From Nodularia spumigena CCY9414 (GTDB taxonomy: Bacteria > Cyanobacteriota > Cyanobacteriia > Cyanobacteriales > Nostocaceae), in NCBI RefSeq assembly GCF_000340565.2, contig NZ_CP007203.1, positions 4,008,987 to 4,072,986 on the forward strand: a stretch of 64,000 nt of DNA, in the 5' to 3' direction. Position numbers and translations under genes: made by a program. Below, piece by piece: positions 27,286 through 36,250 of this stretch; the first letter of the stretch is position 1, and each line of letters starts with the position of its first letter. The notes below the pieces were generated by a model, which ran no database searches, was not told where the DNA came from, and saw nothing but the letters and a program-made list of their open reading frames with translations.

Positions 27286-27383
27286 TATAGCAACCGCCAA
27301 GGACGTTAGCACATAAACTGATCATAAAAGTTAGACACCGAAAGGTTTTTACCCTACTCCCCACTCCCCACTCCCCAGCTATA
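27286..27383 (+). mobile_element. MITE-like repeat with TATAGC termini, copy 2
   Basis: This 98-bp copy has the same layout as those at 6205-6316 and 46544-46648: TATAGCAACCGCCAAGGA at the left, a GACACC..GTTTT core, heptameric CCCCACT runs, and AGCTATA at the right. It is shorter than copy 1 mainly through fewer heptamer units. Confidence 0.75.
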
Positions 27384-27660
27384 AGTTTTATTTCTTTACT
27401 TTGAATGACATAGACAACAAAGATAAAAAAAATATTTGCCTGATGCAGAGAATATTTTTCTGAAGACGAAGCATAGCTATAGAGCCTGTCCGTAAGGATT
27501 CCAGCCAACTTGTAGTTCTCGCTCATCTGCACAATTGGCAAATAAAAGACAGCAAATAAGCAGATAGTGTCTAATCAAAACTTTGCGCTGGCACAGGCTT
27601 ATCTTAAAATGAGTGTAGGATATGTAAACTTTCGTAACCTAAGCCAGAGTCCGCCCATCC

Positions 27661-28632
27661 ATGACCTCAGCCACCTCCCTGTTTACCCCTGTGGAAGCAG
27701 ACCTGCGACTACTAGCAGAAAACCTCAAGCAGCTAGTTGGAAATCGCCACCCCATCCTATTTATGGCAGCCGAACATCTATTCGGAGCTGGGGGAAAGCG
27801 TATCAGACCAGCAATTGTTCTGCTGATATCGCGGGCCACAATGTTAGAAGAAGACATAACGCTGCGTCACCGCCGCCTAGCAGAAATCACGGAAATGATT
27901 CACACGGCAAGCCTAGTGCATGACGATGTGGTAGATGAATCACAAATGCGACGTGGTGTGCCTACTGTTCATAGTCTGTTCGGTAATCGCATTGCTGTCC
28001 TAGCAGGAGATTTTCTCTTCGCCCAATCATCCTGGTATTTAGCCAACTTGGATAATTTGGAGGTGGTGAAACTACTCTCAGAAGTGATTATGGATCTGGC
28101 TACAGGCGAAATCCAGCAAGGAATAAATTGTTTTGATAATGGCATCTCTATAGAGACTTACCTCAAAAAGAGCTATTACAAAACAGCCTCCTTAATTGCC
28201 AACAGTTCCAAAGCAGCTGCGTTACTCAGTGACGCTTCCCCAGAAACTGCCGAAAATCTGTACGACTACGGCCGTCATCTAGGCCTGGCATTTCAGATTG
28301 TCGATGATATTTTAGATTTCACCAGCACAACTGATACTTTGGGTAAACCAGCCGGATCTGATCTCAAAAGTGGTAATCTCACCGCACCCGTTTTATTTGC
28401 TTTAGGGGAAAAACCAGACCTAGAAGCGCTCATTGAACGGAAGTTTGAGCAAGAAGGAGACTTAGAGCAAGCCCTAGAGCTGATTCAAGACAGTCAAGGT
28501 ATCCAGCAAGCGCGGGAATTAGCGGCTTACCATGCCAAGTTAGCAGTTGATCATCTTCAGGTGATTGCACCCTCCGAATCACGGGAGGCACTAATTAACA
28601 TCGCTGACTACGTACTTAGTCGGCTTTATTAA
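27661..28632 (+). CDS. sds: All-trans polyprenyl (solanesyl-type) diphosphate synthase
   Basis: This 323-residue prenyl transferase condenses isopentenyl diphosphate units to a long polyprenyl diphosphate, used in cyanobacteria for the plastoquinone side chain. Both aspartate-rich motifs are intact: DDVVDES near residue 87 and DDILDFT near residue 214. The FGAGGKRIRP substrate motif is at about residues 40-49. The residues before the first Asp motif are small, as expected for a long-chain enzyme. A perfect hairpin follows the stop codon. Confidence 0.95.
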   Translation: MTSATSLFTPVEADLRLLAENLKQLVGNRHPILFMAAEHLFGAGGKRIRPAIVLLISRATMLEEDITLRHRRLAEITEMIHTASLVHDDVVDESQMRRGVPTVHSLFGNRIAVLAGDFLFAQSSWYLANLDNLEVVKLLSEVIMDLATGEIQQGINCFDNGISIETYLKKSYYKTASLIANSSKAAALLSDASPETAENLYDYGRHLGLAFQIVDDILDFTSTTDTLGKPAGSDLKSGNLTAPVLFALGEKPDLEALIERKFEQEGDLEQALELIQDSQGIQQARELAAYHAKLAVDHLQVIAPSESREALINIADYVLSRLY

Positions 28633-28666
28633 CAAATTTGAGATTTTTAAATTAAAAATTTTAGTC

Positions 28667-28712
28667 TTTGCAGTTGGGATTTGAGATGTATCTAATGAAT
28701 CCCAACTGCAAA
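28667..28712. terminator. Bidirectional terminator between sds and the convergent gene
   Basis: A perfect 15-bp inverted repeat (TTTGCAGTTGGGATT and its complement) with a 16-base loop lies between the two convergent 3' ends, with T/A-rich sequence on both sides. Confidence 0.75.
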
Positions 28713-28718
28713 ATTTAT

Positions 28719-29192
28719 TTATGCAATATTCGGAGGTATCTGTTTACCCGTTTGCTGTTGTTTCATCTGTTGTTGTAGGAGATGAAGCAATTCTGAACGT
28801 TGGATTTCACAGGTATGAGTGGTCTGACCCGGCGTTTCCAAAAAAACGATACTATCTACGGGTTCTAATGCCACCAATTGGAACAAAATATGGGTGACGG
28901 GAACAATTTTAGCTAGCATTTGAGGGTCAAGCCCAGCAGGTGAACTTAGGGAGACATCCTGTATGGTAGGAAAAGCGTAGATAACACGCCTTTCCAATCC
29001 TGGATTGGCCCGATTGCTCAATGTAGTTAAAACCCAGTTCTGTTCCGAACTCTGAAGAATATAGTACTGGGAATGGCGTAACCTTTTAGCGATCGCAAGC
29101 AATACAGGGCTAATTGCTGAAACAAGATGTGGTGTTATGCCATCGCGGGGTGCATTATTAATCAGCAATTGAATTTGTTTTTTTAAATCCAT
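28719..29192 (-). CDS. Conserved cyanobacterial protein, unknown function
   Basis: This 157-residue soluble protein has no signal peptide or membrane helix. The N-terminal half is helical (LKKQIQLLINNAP); the middle looks like a mixed alpha/beta domain (YYILQSSEQNWVLTTL, VDSIVFLETPG); the C-terminus is glutamine-rich (LLQQQMKQQQ). It is divergent from hetZ, with 209 bp between the starts, and convergent with sds. I recall unassigned homologues at the same place in other Nostocales. No function is claimed. Confidence 0.75.
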   Translation of the reverse strand: MDLKKQIQLLINNAPRDGITPHLVSAISPVLLAIAKRLRHSQYYILQSSEQNWVLTTLSNRANPGLERRVIYAFPTIQDVSLSSPAGLDPQMLAKIVPVTHILFQLVALEPVDSIVFLETPGQTTHTCEIQRSELLHLLQQQMKQQQTGKQIPPNIA

Positions 29193-29250
29193 AATGACTT
29201 GTAAACGGCTCGGTGGGTAATGGCAAAAGCATCTATCAAATTCTGAACTA

Positions 29251-29266
29251 TCCCATCACAGTGGGA
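29251..29266. promoter_or_regulatory. Palindrome upstream of hetZ
   Basis: TCCCA-TCACAG-TGGGA is a perfect 5-bp inverted repeat with a 6-base spacer, about 136 bp upstream of the hetZ ATG. The hetZ gene is a known direct target of HetR, and HetR sites are G/C-rich inverted repeats, but this one does not closely match the sites I remember. It is a candidate only. Confidence 0.25.
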
Positions 29267-29401
29267 AACATAAAAATAGGCACATCCGAATCATTGGAAT
29301 AGCCTGCGTTTAGCTTATACGCAAATTTAAACAGCCAGCCAACACCCACAGTCGTCACAGGTTTTACTTAGGTATTTTAGGGTCTTTTGAAAACCGAGAC
29401 T

Positions 29402-30622
29402 ATGAATTCAGCCGCAACCGCAACAATTCCCACCACAACAGTTCCCACCCCAACCGTTCAGGAAGAAAATTCTATCGGCTTTGAGGGGACATTCCAACTG
29501 CTATACAAGGAACTTCAGGAATCAACTAAAGCTTCCAAGCAGAATTGCCATGATGTCGCCACCAGAATTACCACCGAAGTATACAGAATTTGCCAAGAAA
29601 GTAAACGTATTCAGGCTTCGGGTGATATCCAAAGCTCGGCTATTTCCCTGGCGAGACATCGGCTACAACAGTGTTTCAGGTACTATCAGTTGGGTTCGAG
29701 TCGGGGTAGGGTAGAGTTACACAGCACTCTGAGTGCAATTATTTATCGCTACATTAATCCTCCTCAAAGGCAGTTGAGCTATCAAGGGCGATTAACCATT
29801 ATTGAAGATTTCCTCCAAGGTTTTTATCTCGAAGCCTTAAATGCTTTCCGGCGGGAAAACCAAATGGGTCCCACTTATCGTCCCCAAAGTCTCCTGGAAT
29901 TAGCAGAGTACATGGCATTTACTGAACGCTATGGTAAGCGAAGAATTCCCTTACCAGGGCGACAGCAGCAACTAATTATCCTGCGGGCGCAAACCTTTTC
30001 GCAACAGCAACCCCAGGAAACCAGCGTAGATATAGAACAAGCCGCAGAAGGTAGTTCTAACGATAATGACGGTTCTTGGGAAGAACCAGCAGTACAGCAA
30101 TTGCGTTCAGCAATGGCCATGCAACCAGAACCGGAACCAGAAGAAGATACTCTGCGTTCGGTTGTGATTACAGAATTAATGGATTATCTCGCACAACGGC
30201 AACAATCTGATTGTGCTGATTATTTCGCTCTCCGTCTTCAAGATTTATCAACTCAGGAAATTGAGTCAATTTTGGGTTTAACCCCCCGTCAGCGCGACTA
30301 CTTACAGCAACGCTTTAAATATCATCTGATTCGGTTTGCCTTGTTACACCGTTGGGAATTAGTTCACGAGTGGTTGGAAGCCTCACTGCACACTAATTTA
30401 GGTTTAACGCCCCAGCAATGGCAAGATTATACAACGCAATTGGACGACAAGCAGCGCTCGTTACTAGAATTGAAACAACTTGGACAACCAGATGAAAAAA
30501 TTGCCAAAACTTTAGGGTTGTCCACAGCGCAACTGCAAAAACGGTGGTTTAAAATGCTCGAACAAGCATGGGAAATTCGTAACTCCCTAGTATCCGGATC
30601 AAGTGCATCTACTCATGAATAG
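29402..30622 (+). CDS. hetZ: Heterocyst differentiation regulator HetZ
   Basis: HetZ acts early in heterocyst differentiation downstream of HetR and is needed for hetR, patS and hetP expression. From ATG 29402 the protein has 406 residues; an in-frame TTG 15 bp earlier is less likely. Landmarks are FEGTFQLLYKELQESTKA near the N-terminus, a Gln/Glu-rich variable linker near residues 200-245, and a C-terminal helix-turn-helix-like segment (KIAKTLGLSTAQLQKRW) near residue 362. The stop codon overlaps the start of patU by 8 bp. The combination with patU identifies the gene and marks the organism as heterocyst-forming or close kin. Confidence 0.9.
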   Translation: MNSAATATIPTTTVPTPTVQEENSIGFEGTFQLLYKELQESTKASKQNCHDVATRITTEVYRICQESKRIQASGDIQSSAISLARHRLQQCFRYYQLGSSRGRVELHSTLSAIIYRYINPPQRQLSYQGRLTIIEDFLQGFYLEALNAFRRENQMGPTYRPQSLLELAEYMAFTERYGKRRIPLPGRQQQLIILRAQTFSQQQPQETSVDIEQAAEGSSNDNDGSWEEPAVQQLRSAMAMQPEPEPEEDTLRSVVITELMDYLAQRQQSDCADYFALRLQDLSTQEIESILGLTPRQRDYLQQRFKYHLIRFALLHRWELVHEWLEASLHTNLGLTPQQWQDYTTQLDDKQRSLLELKQLGQPDEKIAKTLGLSTAQLQKRWFKMLEQAWEIRNSLVSGSSASTHE

Positions 30623-31595
30623 TGACTCAGAATCTTTACAAACCAATTTAATCCATTGGTTGTTGGCAAATAAAGCTAACACCAATGAGGCTAAATTGCT
30701 AAATTGTAAGGAAATTTACGGGGTAGAAGACCCTCTCAAGGAGGTAGCCGCCTTTACAGGCGGTGAGCCTGAATTGGGAGGAATGCCCCAAACCTTTCAA
30801 TTGGGAGAAATTCCTACTGTGCAAGAACGTTTCCAAGCCGTCCTTAAGCGTCGGTTACAACTCGAAGTCGAAAAGCAGCCTCCTTTATTTCCTTGGGAGT
30901 CACAATTAGTAGAGTACTCAGATTTTGTGGAAGAGCGATCGCCGGCATTAAGTCCCAACTGGGGATGGATAGCACAGCAGACAAAGCTGAATCTGCCTAT
31001 TCCTTTGCCAGAGAAAGTTTTCCAAGAATTGTTGACAAAATGTCAAGGGTTGATCACATCTTCGCTACCTCTAGGGGCAAAACTAGTTCAGGTGGTTGAG
31101 AGCTTCTTCCCCAATGAGTCACAGACAATCAATGATCTCGCTGGATTGGTGTTGAGAAGCACCTATCGGTCTGTGAATACTCCGGAAACTATGCCTCAGA
31201 TTCAGGAGGATTACTCAGATTTACAACCACGCCAGCAGATGGCATTGTCGTTACTAGCAGCTCAACAACTGCTAGATAATTTGACTTTACCCGTATCATC
31301 CGCTCATCCAGTGGTAGAAAGACAATGGCTCACTAGTGCTGGCACTCTGACTTTGAGGGTAGAATACCAGTCTCAAAATCAGCTGACACAGTTGAGTGTT
31401 AATTGTAAGTTACCCTGTCCAGGAATTTTGAAGTTGCAAGGAAATGGCAACCAAGCAGTAGCAAATTCTCACACTCCGGGAAATTTGAGTGTAGAATTAT
31501 ACTGTAATCAGCCAACTCCCATTTATACTCTGGAAGTTGATTTTCCTGAACTAGACCAACAGCCTTTACTGTTTGTCATTAGTCCCACAATTTAG
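30615..31595 (+). CDS. patU: Heterocyst pattern protein PatU (unsplit)
   Basis: PatU influences heterocyst spacing together with HetZ. The ATG at 30615 lies inside the last codons of hetZ (ATGAATAG overlap), implying translational coupling; a GTG at 30603 is less likely. The 326-residue product has no recognised catalytic domain. It has a poorly conserved N-terminal third, a central segment (LFPWESQLVEYSDF), and a beta-rich C-terminal half. In Anabaena 7120 the gene is split into patU5 and patU3; here it is one intact frame. An intrinsic terminator follows immediately. Confidence 0.85.
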   Translation: MNSDSESLQTNLIHWLLANKANTNEAKLLNCKEIYGVEDPLKEVAAFTGGEPELGGMPQTFQLGEIPTVQERFQAVLKRRLQLEVEKQPPLFPWESQLVEYSDFVEERSPALSPNWGWIAQQTKLNLPIPLPEKVFQELLTKCQGLITSSLPLGAKLVQVVESFFPNESQTINDLAGLVLRSTYRSVNTPETMPQIQEDYSDLQPRQQMALSLLAAQQLLDNLTLPVSSAHPVVERQWLTSAGTLTLRVEYQSQNQLTQLSVNCKLPCPGILKLQGNGNQAVANSHTPGNLSVELYCNQPTPIYTLEVDFPELDQQPLLFVISPTI

Positions 31596-31598
31596 TTG

Positions 31599-31619
31599 AA
31601 ATCACCACTGTGATTTTTT
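31599..31619 (+). terminator. Rho-independent terminator of hetZ-patU
   Basis: AAATCAC-CACT-GTGATTT followed by TTT begins 4 bp after the patU stop codon. The 7-bp stem and U-tract mark the end of the hetZ-patU transcript. Confidence 0.7.
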
Positions 31620-31862
31620 GAGGTTGATTAACACCGATATATATATATCAGATGGTTATGGTGGTTTCAATCTGATCTTTTAGCAACATCGATCATTAGG
31701 GTTTCTACTTTATTCACAACCGCTCATGAGTTTTTCTTTCAAAACCGCAGCGAAAATGACACATTTATTCAGATACTAAAACTGATATAGCTTGCCTTCG
31801 GGGAGTTTTTTTTCTTGAGATGAATTCGCGGGAAAAATCACCCAGGAACAAGCAAGGTAGTC

Positions 31863-31960
31863 ATACCAATTTGTCATTCATGATTTGTAATTAAAAAAGT
31901 CAGACTCAATCTGGGTGACCACATGATTGTATCTGTCGAATTTTTTTTTCAAATTGGTAT
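31863..31960. mobile_element. MITE-like element with ATACCAATTTG ends
   Basis: The ends ATACCAATTTG and CAAATTGGTAT are perfect 11-bp inverted repeats 98 bp apart, with an AT-rich, noncoding interior. The outer ATACCA resembles the ends of the element at 45820-45946, suggesting related families. It lies about 60 bp upstream of the transglutaminase-like gene. Confidence 0.65.
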
Positions 31961-32020
31961 CAGTTGACATCCCCAATATTGTGTCTGTGGCATCTACAAC
32001 ATCCTTTGTTTATATTCTCA

Positions 32021-34342
32021 ATGTTTAAGTTATCTAGGATCAATCAGGTTTCGCTTCTACCTATAGGTCGTTACTGGCGGCAAAATGTCCGGGGGTCAGC
32101 GTCAAGGGAAGTGGAAAATGCCCTTTCCTTACGGGTACTGGTGCTAGGGTTGGTAATTGTCGGAGTTGTAGCAACTGACATTGCGGCTGGGACTCAATTC
32201 AGTCTGTGGGCGGTACCGTTAAGTATGGTAGGTACGGCCTGGAGTTACTACCATCGTCTCAGTGCTAATGTTCCCGTTAAGTTCTGCATCGCCATCGGAA
32301 TGTTAATTGCGCTAGGTGCTTTTTTTGGGCGCTTGGTGGGAGAATTGCATGATACGCGACTGGCTTTAGCAGAGTTATTAATTCAACTACAAATACTCCA
32401 CAGCTTTGATACGCCTCGCCGCAAAAGCTTGGGTTATTCCATAGTTATAGGTTTGATTTTATTGGGTGTGGCCGCAACAATCAGCCAAACTCTGGAGTTT
32501 GCGCCCATGCTGCTATTATTTCTAGCGATCGCTTTACCCACTTTAGTCTTAAACTATCGCTCTCAACTCGGTATTCAGGAATTAAAACTAAAAAATAAAA
32601 AGTTCCCGCAGCAAAATTCGGCAATTTTAAATTTTAAATTCTTAACTTTCAATTTTTTGGTGATTGTCGGGCTGGGTCTGGCAATTTTTGCAGTTTTACC
32701 CCGATTCCCTGGTTATCAACTCCGGAGTTTTCCTGTCAGCGCCCCCATTAGTGTCCAGGATGATTTTACAGGTCAGACGATTCTTAATCCTGGTTATGTC
32801 CGTCAAGGTAGGGGCAGTAATCAAGGTACTGGAACTGGGGATGGACAAGGCGAAAACGGTGAACCAGGCAGCGTTGATAATAATTTTTATTACGGTTTTA
32901 ATAGCCAGATGAACCAAAACCTGCGGGGAGAAATGACACCCAAGATAGTTATGCGGGTGCGATCGCAAATTGAAGGATTTTGGCGAGTGCTGGCTTTTGA
33001 CCGCTACACCGGGAAAGGATGGGAGATTTCCCGCAATGATGACGTTACTACCCACAGGCGAGCGCCTTGGTCTTACCAAATTCGTCTGCCTTTGCCAATA
33101 GTTATGGGTCTGAGTCGAGAAATAGTGCAAACTTACACAGTGGTGTCAGATTTGCCTAACTTGATTCCGGCGATGGCTCATCCCAAAGAAGTCTATTATC
33201 CCGCGCCGATTATTGCTGTTGATCAAGAAAATGGTCTGCGATCGCCTGTAGGATTATCAGAAGGCCTCACCTACACTGTGGTTTCCCAAGTACCATACCG
33301 CGATCGCACTTCATTAGGACAGGCTTCTACTAAATATCCCCCGGAAATTAAAGATTATTATTTACAAACTCCAACGGAAATTACTGACAAAATTCGTCAA
33401 CGGACTGAAGAAATCCTGACTAATTACAACCAAGAACGCATAGCAAATTCTCAAAAAACTCTCGATTCAGCTTATGAAAAAGCTCTCTACCTAGCGCAGT
33501 ACCTCAAGCAAAACTACTCTATTCCCGAAAATCCTCTAGGACTGCCTTTTTTAAGCGAAGACGAAGACTTAGTAGAGGCTTTCTTGTTCAAAAACCAAGG
33601 CGGCTATCCCGACCACTTTTCCACAGTTCTCACGGTGATGCTGCGTTCTATTGGTATCCCCGCCAGGTTAGTGGCTGGTTTTAGTGCGGGAGAGTTTAAT
33701 CCCTTTACCGGGATGTACGTTGTCCGGAACACAGATGCTTACGCCATGACGGAAGTCTATTTCCCCCGATATGGCTGGTTTGCTTTTGACCCCATTCCCA
33801 ATCATCCTTTGATTCCTCCTTCTATTGAGGATATTCAGACATTTAGTGTAATGCGGCAGTTTTGGCAATGGGTAGCTGGCTGGTTACCAAGCCCGGTAAC
33901 AGGATTTTTAAACACTCTTTTTGGAACCATATTTGGCTGGTTAGTGAGAGCTTTGGTGCGGTTTTTGGCTTTATTTTCTCAAGGATGGCTGGGTGTTTTA
34001 ACTGGCTTAATCTTGGCAACAACCACAGCATTTTTCGCTTGGCTAGGTTGGGGACAGTGGCGAGAATGGTCGAAACGTCGTTGGTTGAAAAAGTTACCCC
34101 CAATGGAAAGTCTGTATCAGCAAATGCTGCAATGGGTAGATGAAAAAGGTTTGGGTAAGCACCCAGCACAGACACCCCTAGAGTATGCCAGCGTCTCACA
34201 CCAGCATCACGCCCCAGCAACGGCTCAGGTAATAGATGAAATTTGCCAAGCTTATGTAGATTGGCGTTATGGTGGTCATACTCCTAACTTGAATCAACTG
34301 CGAGCAAGATGGCAAGAACTGAAAAAAACAACTAAAGATTGA
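32021..34342 (+). CDS. Transglutaminase-like membrane protein lacking catalytic Cys/His
   Basis: From ATG 32021 the protein has 773 residues in the TgpA-like arrangement: about six N-terminal transmembrane helices (to residue 215), a periplasmic transglutaminase-like core near residues 480-600, further membrane helices near 615-690, and a C-terminal cytosolic DUF4129-like region. In the core, where active enzymes have GYCEHF with the nucleophilic Cys, this protein has GGYPDHF near residue 526; the catalytic His position (DAHAWVEV pattern) reads DAYAMTEV near 570; the Asp in FDPIP near 587 is kept. It is therefore probably a non-catalytic scaffold. An upstream in-frame TTG at 31964 is less likely as a start. 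Confidence 0.85.
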   Translation: MFKLSRINQVSLLPIGRYWRQNVRGSASREVENALSLRVLVLGLVIVGVVATDIAAGTQFSLWAVPLSMVGTAWSYYHRLSANVPVKFCIAIGMLIALGAFFGRLVGELHDTRLALAELLIQLQILHSFDTPRRKSLGYSIVIGLILLGVAATISQTLEFAPMLLLFLAIALPTLVLNYRSQLGIQELKLKNKKFPQQNSAILNFKFLTFNFLVIVGLGLAIFAVLPRFPGYQLRSFPVSAPISVQDDFTGQTILNPGYVRQGRGSNQGTGTGDGQGENGEPGSVDNNFYYGFNSQMNQNLRGEMTPKIVMRVRSQIEGFWRVLAFDRYTGKGWEISRNDDVTTHRRAPWSYQIRLPLPIVMGLSREIVQTYTVVSDLPNLIPAMAHPKEVYYPAPIIAVDQENGLRSPVGLSEGLTYTVVSQVPYRDRTSLGQASTKYPPEIKDYYLQTPTEITDKIRQRTEEILTNYNQERIANSQKTLDSAYEKALYLAQYLKQNYSIPENPLGLPFLSEDEDLVEAFLFKNQGGYPDHFSTVLTVMLRSIGIPARLVAGFSAGEFNPFTGMYVVRNTDAYAMTEVYFPRYGWFAFDPIPNHPLIPPSIEDIQTFSVMRQFWQWVAGWLPSPVTGFLNTLFGTIFGWLVRALVRFLALFSQGWLGVLTGLILATTTAFFAWLGWGQWREWSKRRWLKKLPPMESLYQQMLQWVDEKGLGKHPAQTPLEYASVSHQHHAPATAQVIDEICQAYVDWRYGGHTPNLNQLRARWQELKKTTKD

Positions 34343-34351
34343 GTGTTGTTT

Positions 34352-34393
34352 GTGTCTTGGTGGTGAGAAAAATTATATTAACCACCAAGACAC
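34352..34393. terminator. Bidirectional terminator, transglutaminase-like gene/rnc
   Basis: A perfect 13-bp inverted repeat (GTGTCTTGGTGGT and its complement) with a 16-base A/T loop separates the two convergent genes. Confidence 0.75.
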
Positions 34394-34396
34394 CAG

Positions 34397-35077
34397 CTAA
34401 ATCAAGCCCTGTTTTGTGAGATTAGATAAGGCATTTTCCGCCGCTTGTTTTTCAGCCTCCTTCTTACCACGCGCTTTTCCGTATCCGTAAACCTGCTCAC
34501 CAACAAAAACCTGAGCCAGATATTCTGGAGCATGATCCTGCCCTCCGATGCGTTCGGTGATATACTTAGGTAGTAAAGTTCCGAATTTTGCCTGTACCCA
34601 CTCTTGAAATCGATTTTTGGAATCGACATTAGAACGGATTTCCATAATTGCTTGAGGGACAGAGTTAAATAAATCTGCGATAATTGGGCGAATTTTTTCA
34701 ATGTTGCGATCGCAATCTAAATAATAAGCTCCCACAACTGATTCAAAGGCGCTACTTAATAAATTGGGACTTTGAAAACCGCCATCCTGAATGGCTCCTC
34801 TTCCCAAGCGCATTTTAAAATCTAAACCTACTTCAATCGCAAATTTAGCCAGTTGCTTTTCGTCCACTAATGCCGATCTGCGGCGAGTCATTTCATCTTC
34901 TGCTATCTCTGGATAGCGAGTATAGAGATACTCACCACTGATAAATGTCAGTAAGGCATCACCTAAGAATTCTAGGCGCTCATTATGCTTTTCGCCAGGA
35001 TTTTCGTTGACATAGGAACGGTGAGTCAACGCCTGCTGCAAAAGCTTTTCGTTCTGAAAATTTAACAATTCATGCAT
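34397..35077 (-). CDS. rnc: Ribonuclease III
   Basis: RNase III cuts double-stranded RNA in rRNA maturation and in sRNA or antisense regulation. The 226-residue protein has the catalytic signature NERLEFLGDALLTF near residue 38, the second acidic site in ESVVGAYYLD near residue 114, and a C-terminal double-stranded RNA-binding domain from about residue 155 (NRFQEWVQAKFG to KKEAEKQAAENAL). Length is normal. Cyanobacteria usually have additional RNase III or mini-III genes. Confidence 0.96.
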   Translation of the reverse strand: MHELLNFQNEKLLQQALTHRSYVNENPGEKHNERLEFLGDALLTFISGEYLYTRYPEIAEDEMTRRRSALVDEKQLAKFAIEVGLDFKMRLGRGAIQDGGFQSPNLLSSAFESVVGAYYLDCDRNIEKIRPIIADLFNSVPQAIMEIRSNVDSKNRFQEWVQAKFGTLLPKYITERIGGQDHAPEYLAQVFVGEQVYGYGKARGKKEAEKQAAENALSNLTKQGLI

Positions 35078-35983
35078 TTTTCTACTATTTTGTCAATACC
35101 AAAAAATAGCTACACGGGAAACGATTGAACCGCTTGCTTGCTCATAGAAAGCCTCTATTTATTTCTGAGGCAGTATCAGAAGATCAATCTATATTTCAAC
35201 CTGAAATCTCAGACACATCTGAAAGGTTAATTTTGGTAACGATTACCGTCTCAAAATCCGCAGTACCTAAAGGTGCGGCTCATGAGACGAAAACCCAAGC
35301 ATTACGCTTGTTTTGACATCTTAACTGCTCTAATGTATATAGGACTTACGCAAAATTATGAAAAAACGAAACACGAAGGAACGAAGAACACGTTCGCGTA
35401 GCGTCTCCCCTTGGGAGAAGAAAAGAGGGTTTGAGAGATATTTTGCGTAAGTCCTGGTATAGAATAACGGCAATGTTCTATTTTTGTCAAGAGTACAAAT
35501 GCGATCGCCGCAGTAAGAAACTGACAAATAAAAAAATATTTCCAAATTTGTTTTGTGGAACAGGCACCTTGCCCGCTAATCACTAAGGACGGGAAAGGAC
35601 GGCGTGATGTCTGAAGTCGCTATACCTGGATGTCCCACCATATGGGATAATTTATGTTCTAGTGTTCCCTAATGTATTGTCGAAGAAACAATATTTGCTG
35701 ATGACAATCTTCAGATGTAGGAAAATTATCACTACGTCTAATTTAAATCTAAATTTTACTCAAAATAAATTGGCTCAGTTAATTAGATTGTTTTTTTATA
35801 ATTTCGCATATCTCCTGGGGCATATTTTAAGTATATCCAGCTATTTACCAGCTAAACAAACCATTTGTCTTTTAAAAACTCAGGCTTACTAAACGTAAAG
35901 CGTTGTAACTACCGTTTTTTGGCGATAACATGGAATAATTACCTTACCAGCTTGTCACACCAGATTTGGTGTCAATTTTTTTT
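35078..35983. other. Long intergenic region, rnc to remA, 906 bp
   Basis: It contains the inverted-repeat element at 35341-35455 and AT-rich sequence. Open frames at 35125-35316 (63 codons) and 35662-35892 (76 codons) lack any recognisable pattern and I do not call them genes. A decayed gene is possible. Confidence 0.5.
35341..35455. mobile_element. MITE-like element with AGGACTTACGCA ends, copy B
   Basis: This 115-bp element shares its ends with the one at 15916-16053; here the perfect terminal inverted repeats extend to 16 bp (AGGACTTACGCAAAAT). The interior carries an ACGAAG-type run and a GCGTAGCGTCTCCCCTTGGGAG motif. It is noncoding. Confidence 0.8.
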
Positions 35984-36250
35984 ATGGAAATACAATTAAT
36001 CAACATTGGTTTCGGTAACATCGTGTCTGCCAACCGAGTAGTTGCCATCGTTAGTCCAGAATCTGCCCCCATTAAACGGATCATTACCGATGCACGGGAC
36101 AGAGGTCAGCTAGTGGATGCAACTTACGGTCGTCGGACTAGGGCCGTAATTATCACTGATTCCAGCCACGTCATTCTTTCAGCGATTCAACCGGAAACAG
36201 TAGCGAATCGGTTTGTGATTTCCCGCGAGCATCATAGTGTAGAGAACTGA
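35984..36250 (+). CDS. RemA/DUF370 family regulatory protein
   Basis: From ATG 35984 the 88-residue protein matches DUF370/RemA over its whole length: [52 protein letters not shown]. In Bacillus, RemA is a DNA-binding activator of biofilm matrix and osmoprotection genes. In cyanobacteria the gene commonly precedes gmk, as here. Extra N-terminal residues from an earlier in-frame start look non-native. A DNA-binding role here is inferred from the family. Confidence 0.9.
   Translation: MEIQLINIGFGNIVSANRVVAIVSPESAPIKRIITDARDRGQLVDATYGRRTRAVIITDSSHVILSAIQPETVANRFVISREHHSVEN

Larger units (their letters stand above)
26492..27660. other. Long intergenic region upstream of sds, 1169 bp
   Basis: No open frame here looks like a protein. 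The region holds two adjacent hairpins (26677-26733), AT-rich sequence, and the second copy of the TATAGC-ended repeat (27286-27383). Its length is unusual for this gene-dense window, and it is a reasonable place for a noncoding RNA, though I recognise none. Confidence 0.5.
31596..32020. other. patU-transglutaminase intergenic region
   Basis: This 425-bp stretch contains the patU terminator, a larger imperfect inverted repeat with a TATATATATA centre (31594-31669), and the inverted-repeat element at 31863-31960. Confidence 0.55.

Noticed and set aside
29251-29266. Definite HetR-binding site
   Set aside because: The palindrome is real, but it differs from the HetR sites I recall, so it is kept only as a weak candidate.
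35125-35316. Small plus-strand protein of 63 codons
   Set aside because: No family pattern, no ribosome binding site and a composition like the surrounding noncoding DNA.
35662-35892. Plus-strand frame of 76 codons
   Set aside because: AT-rich and biased to Asn, Ile, Leu and Lys, with no start context; likely a random open frame.
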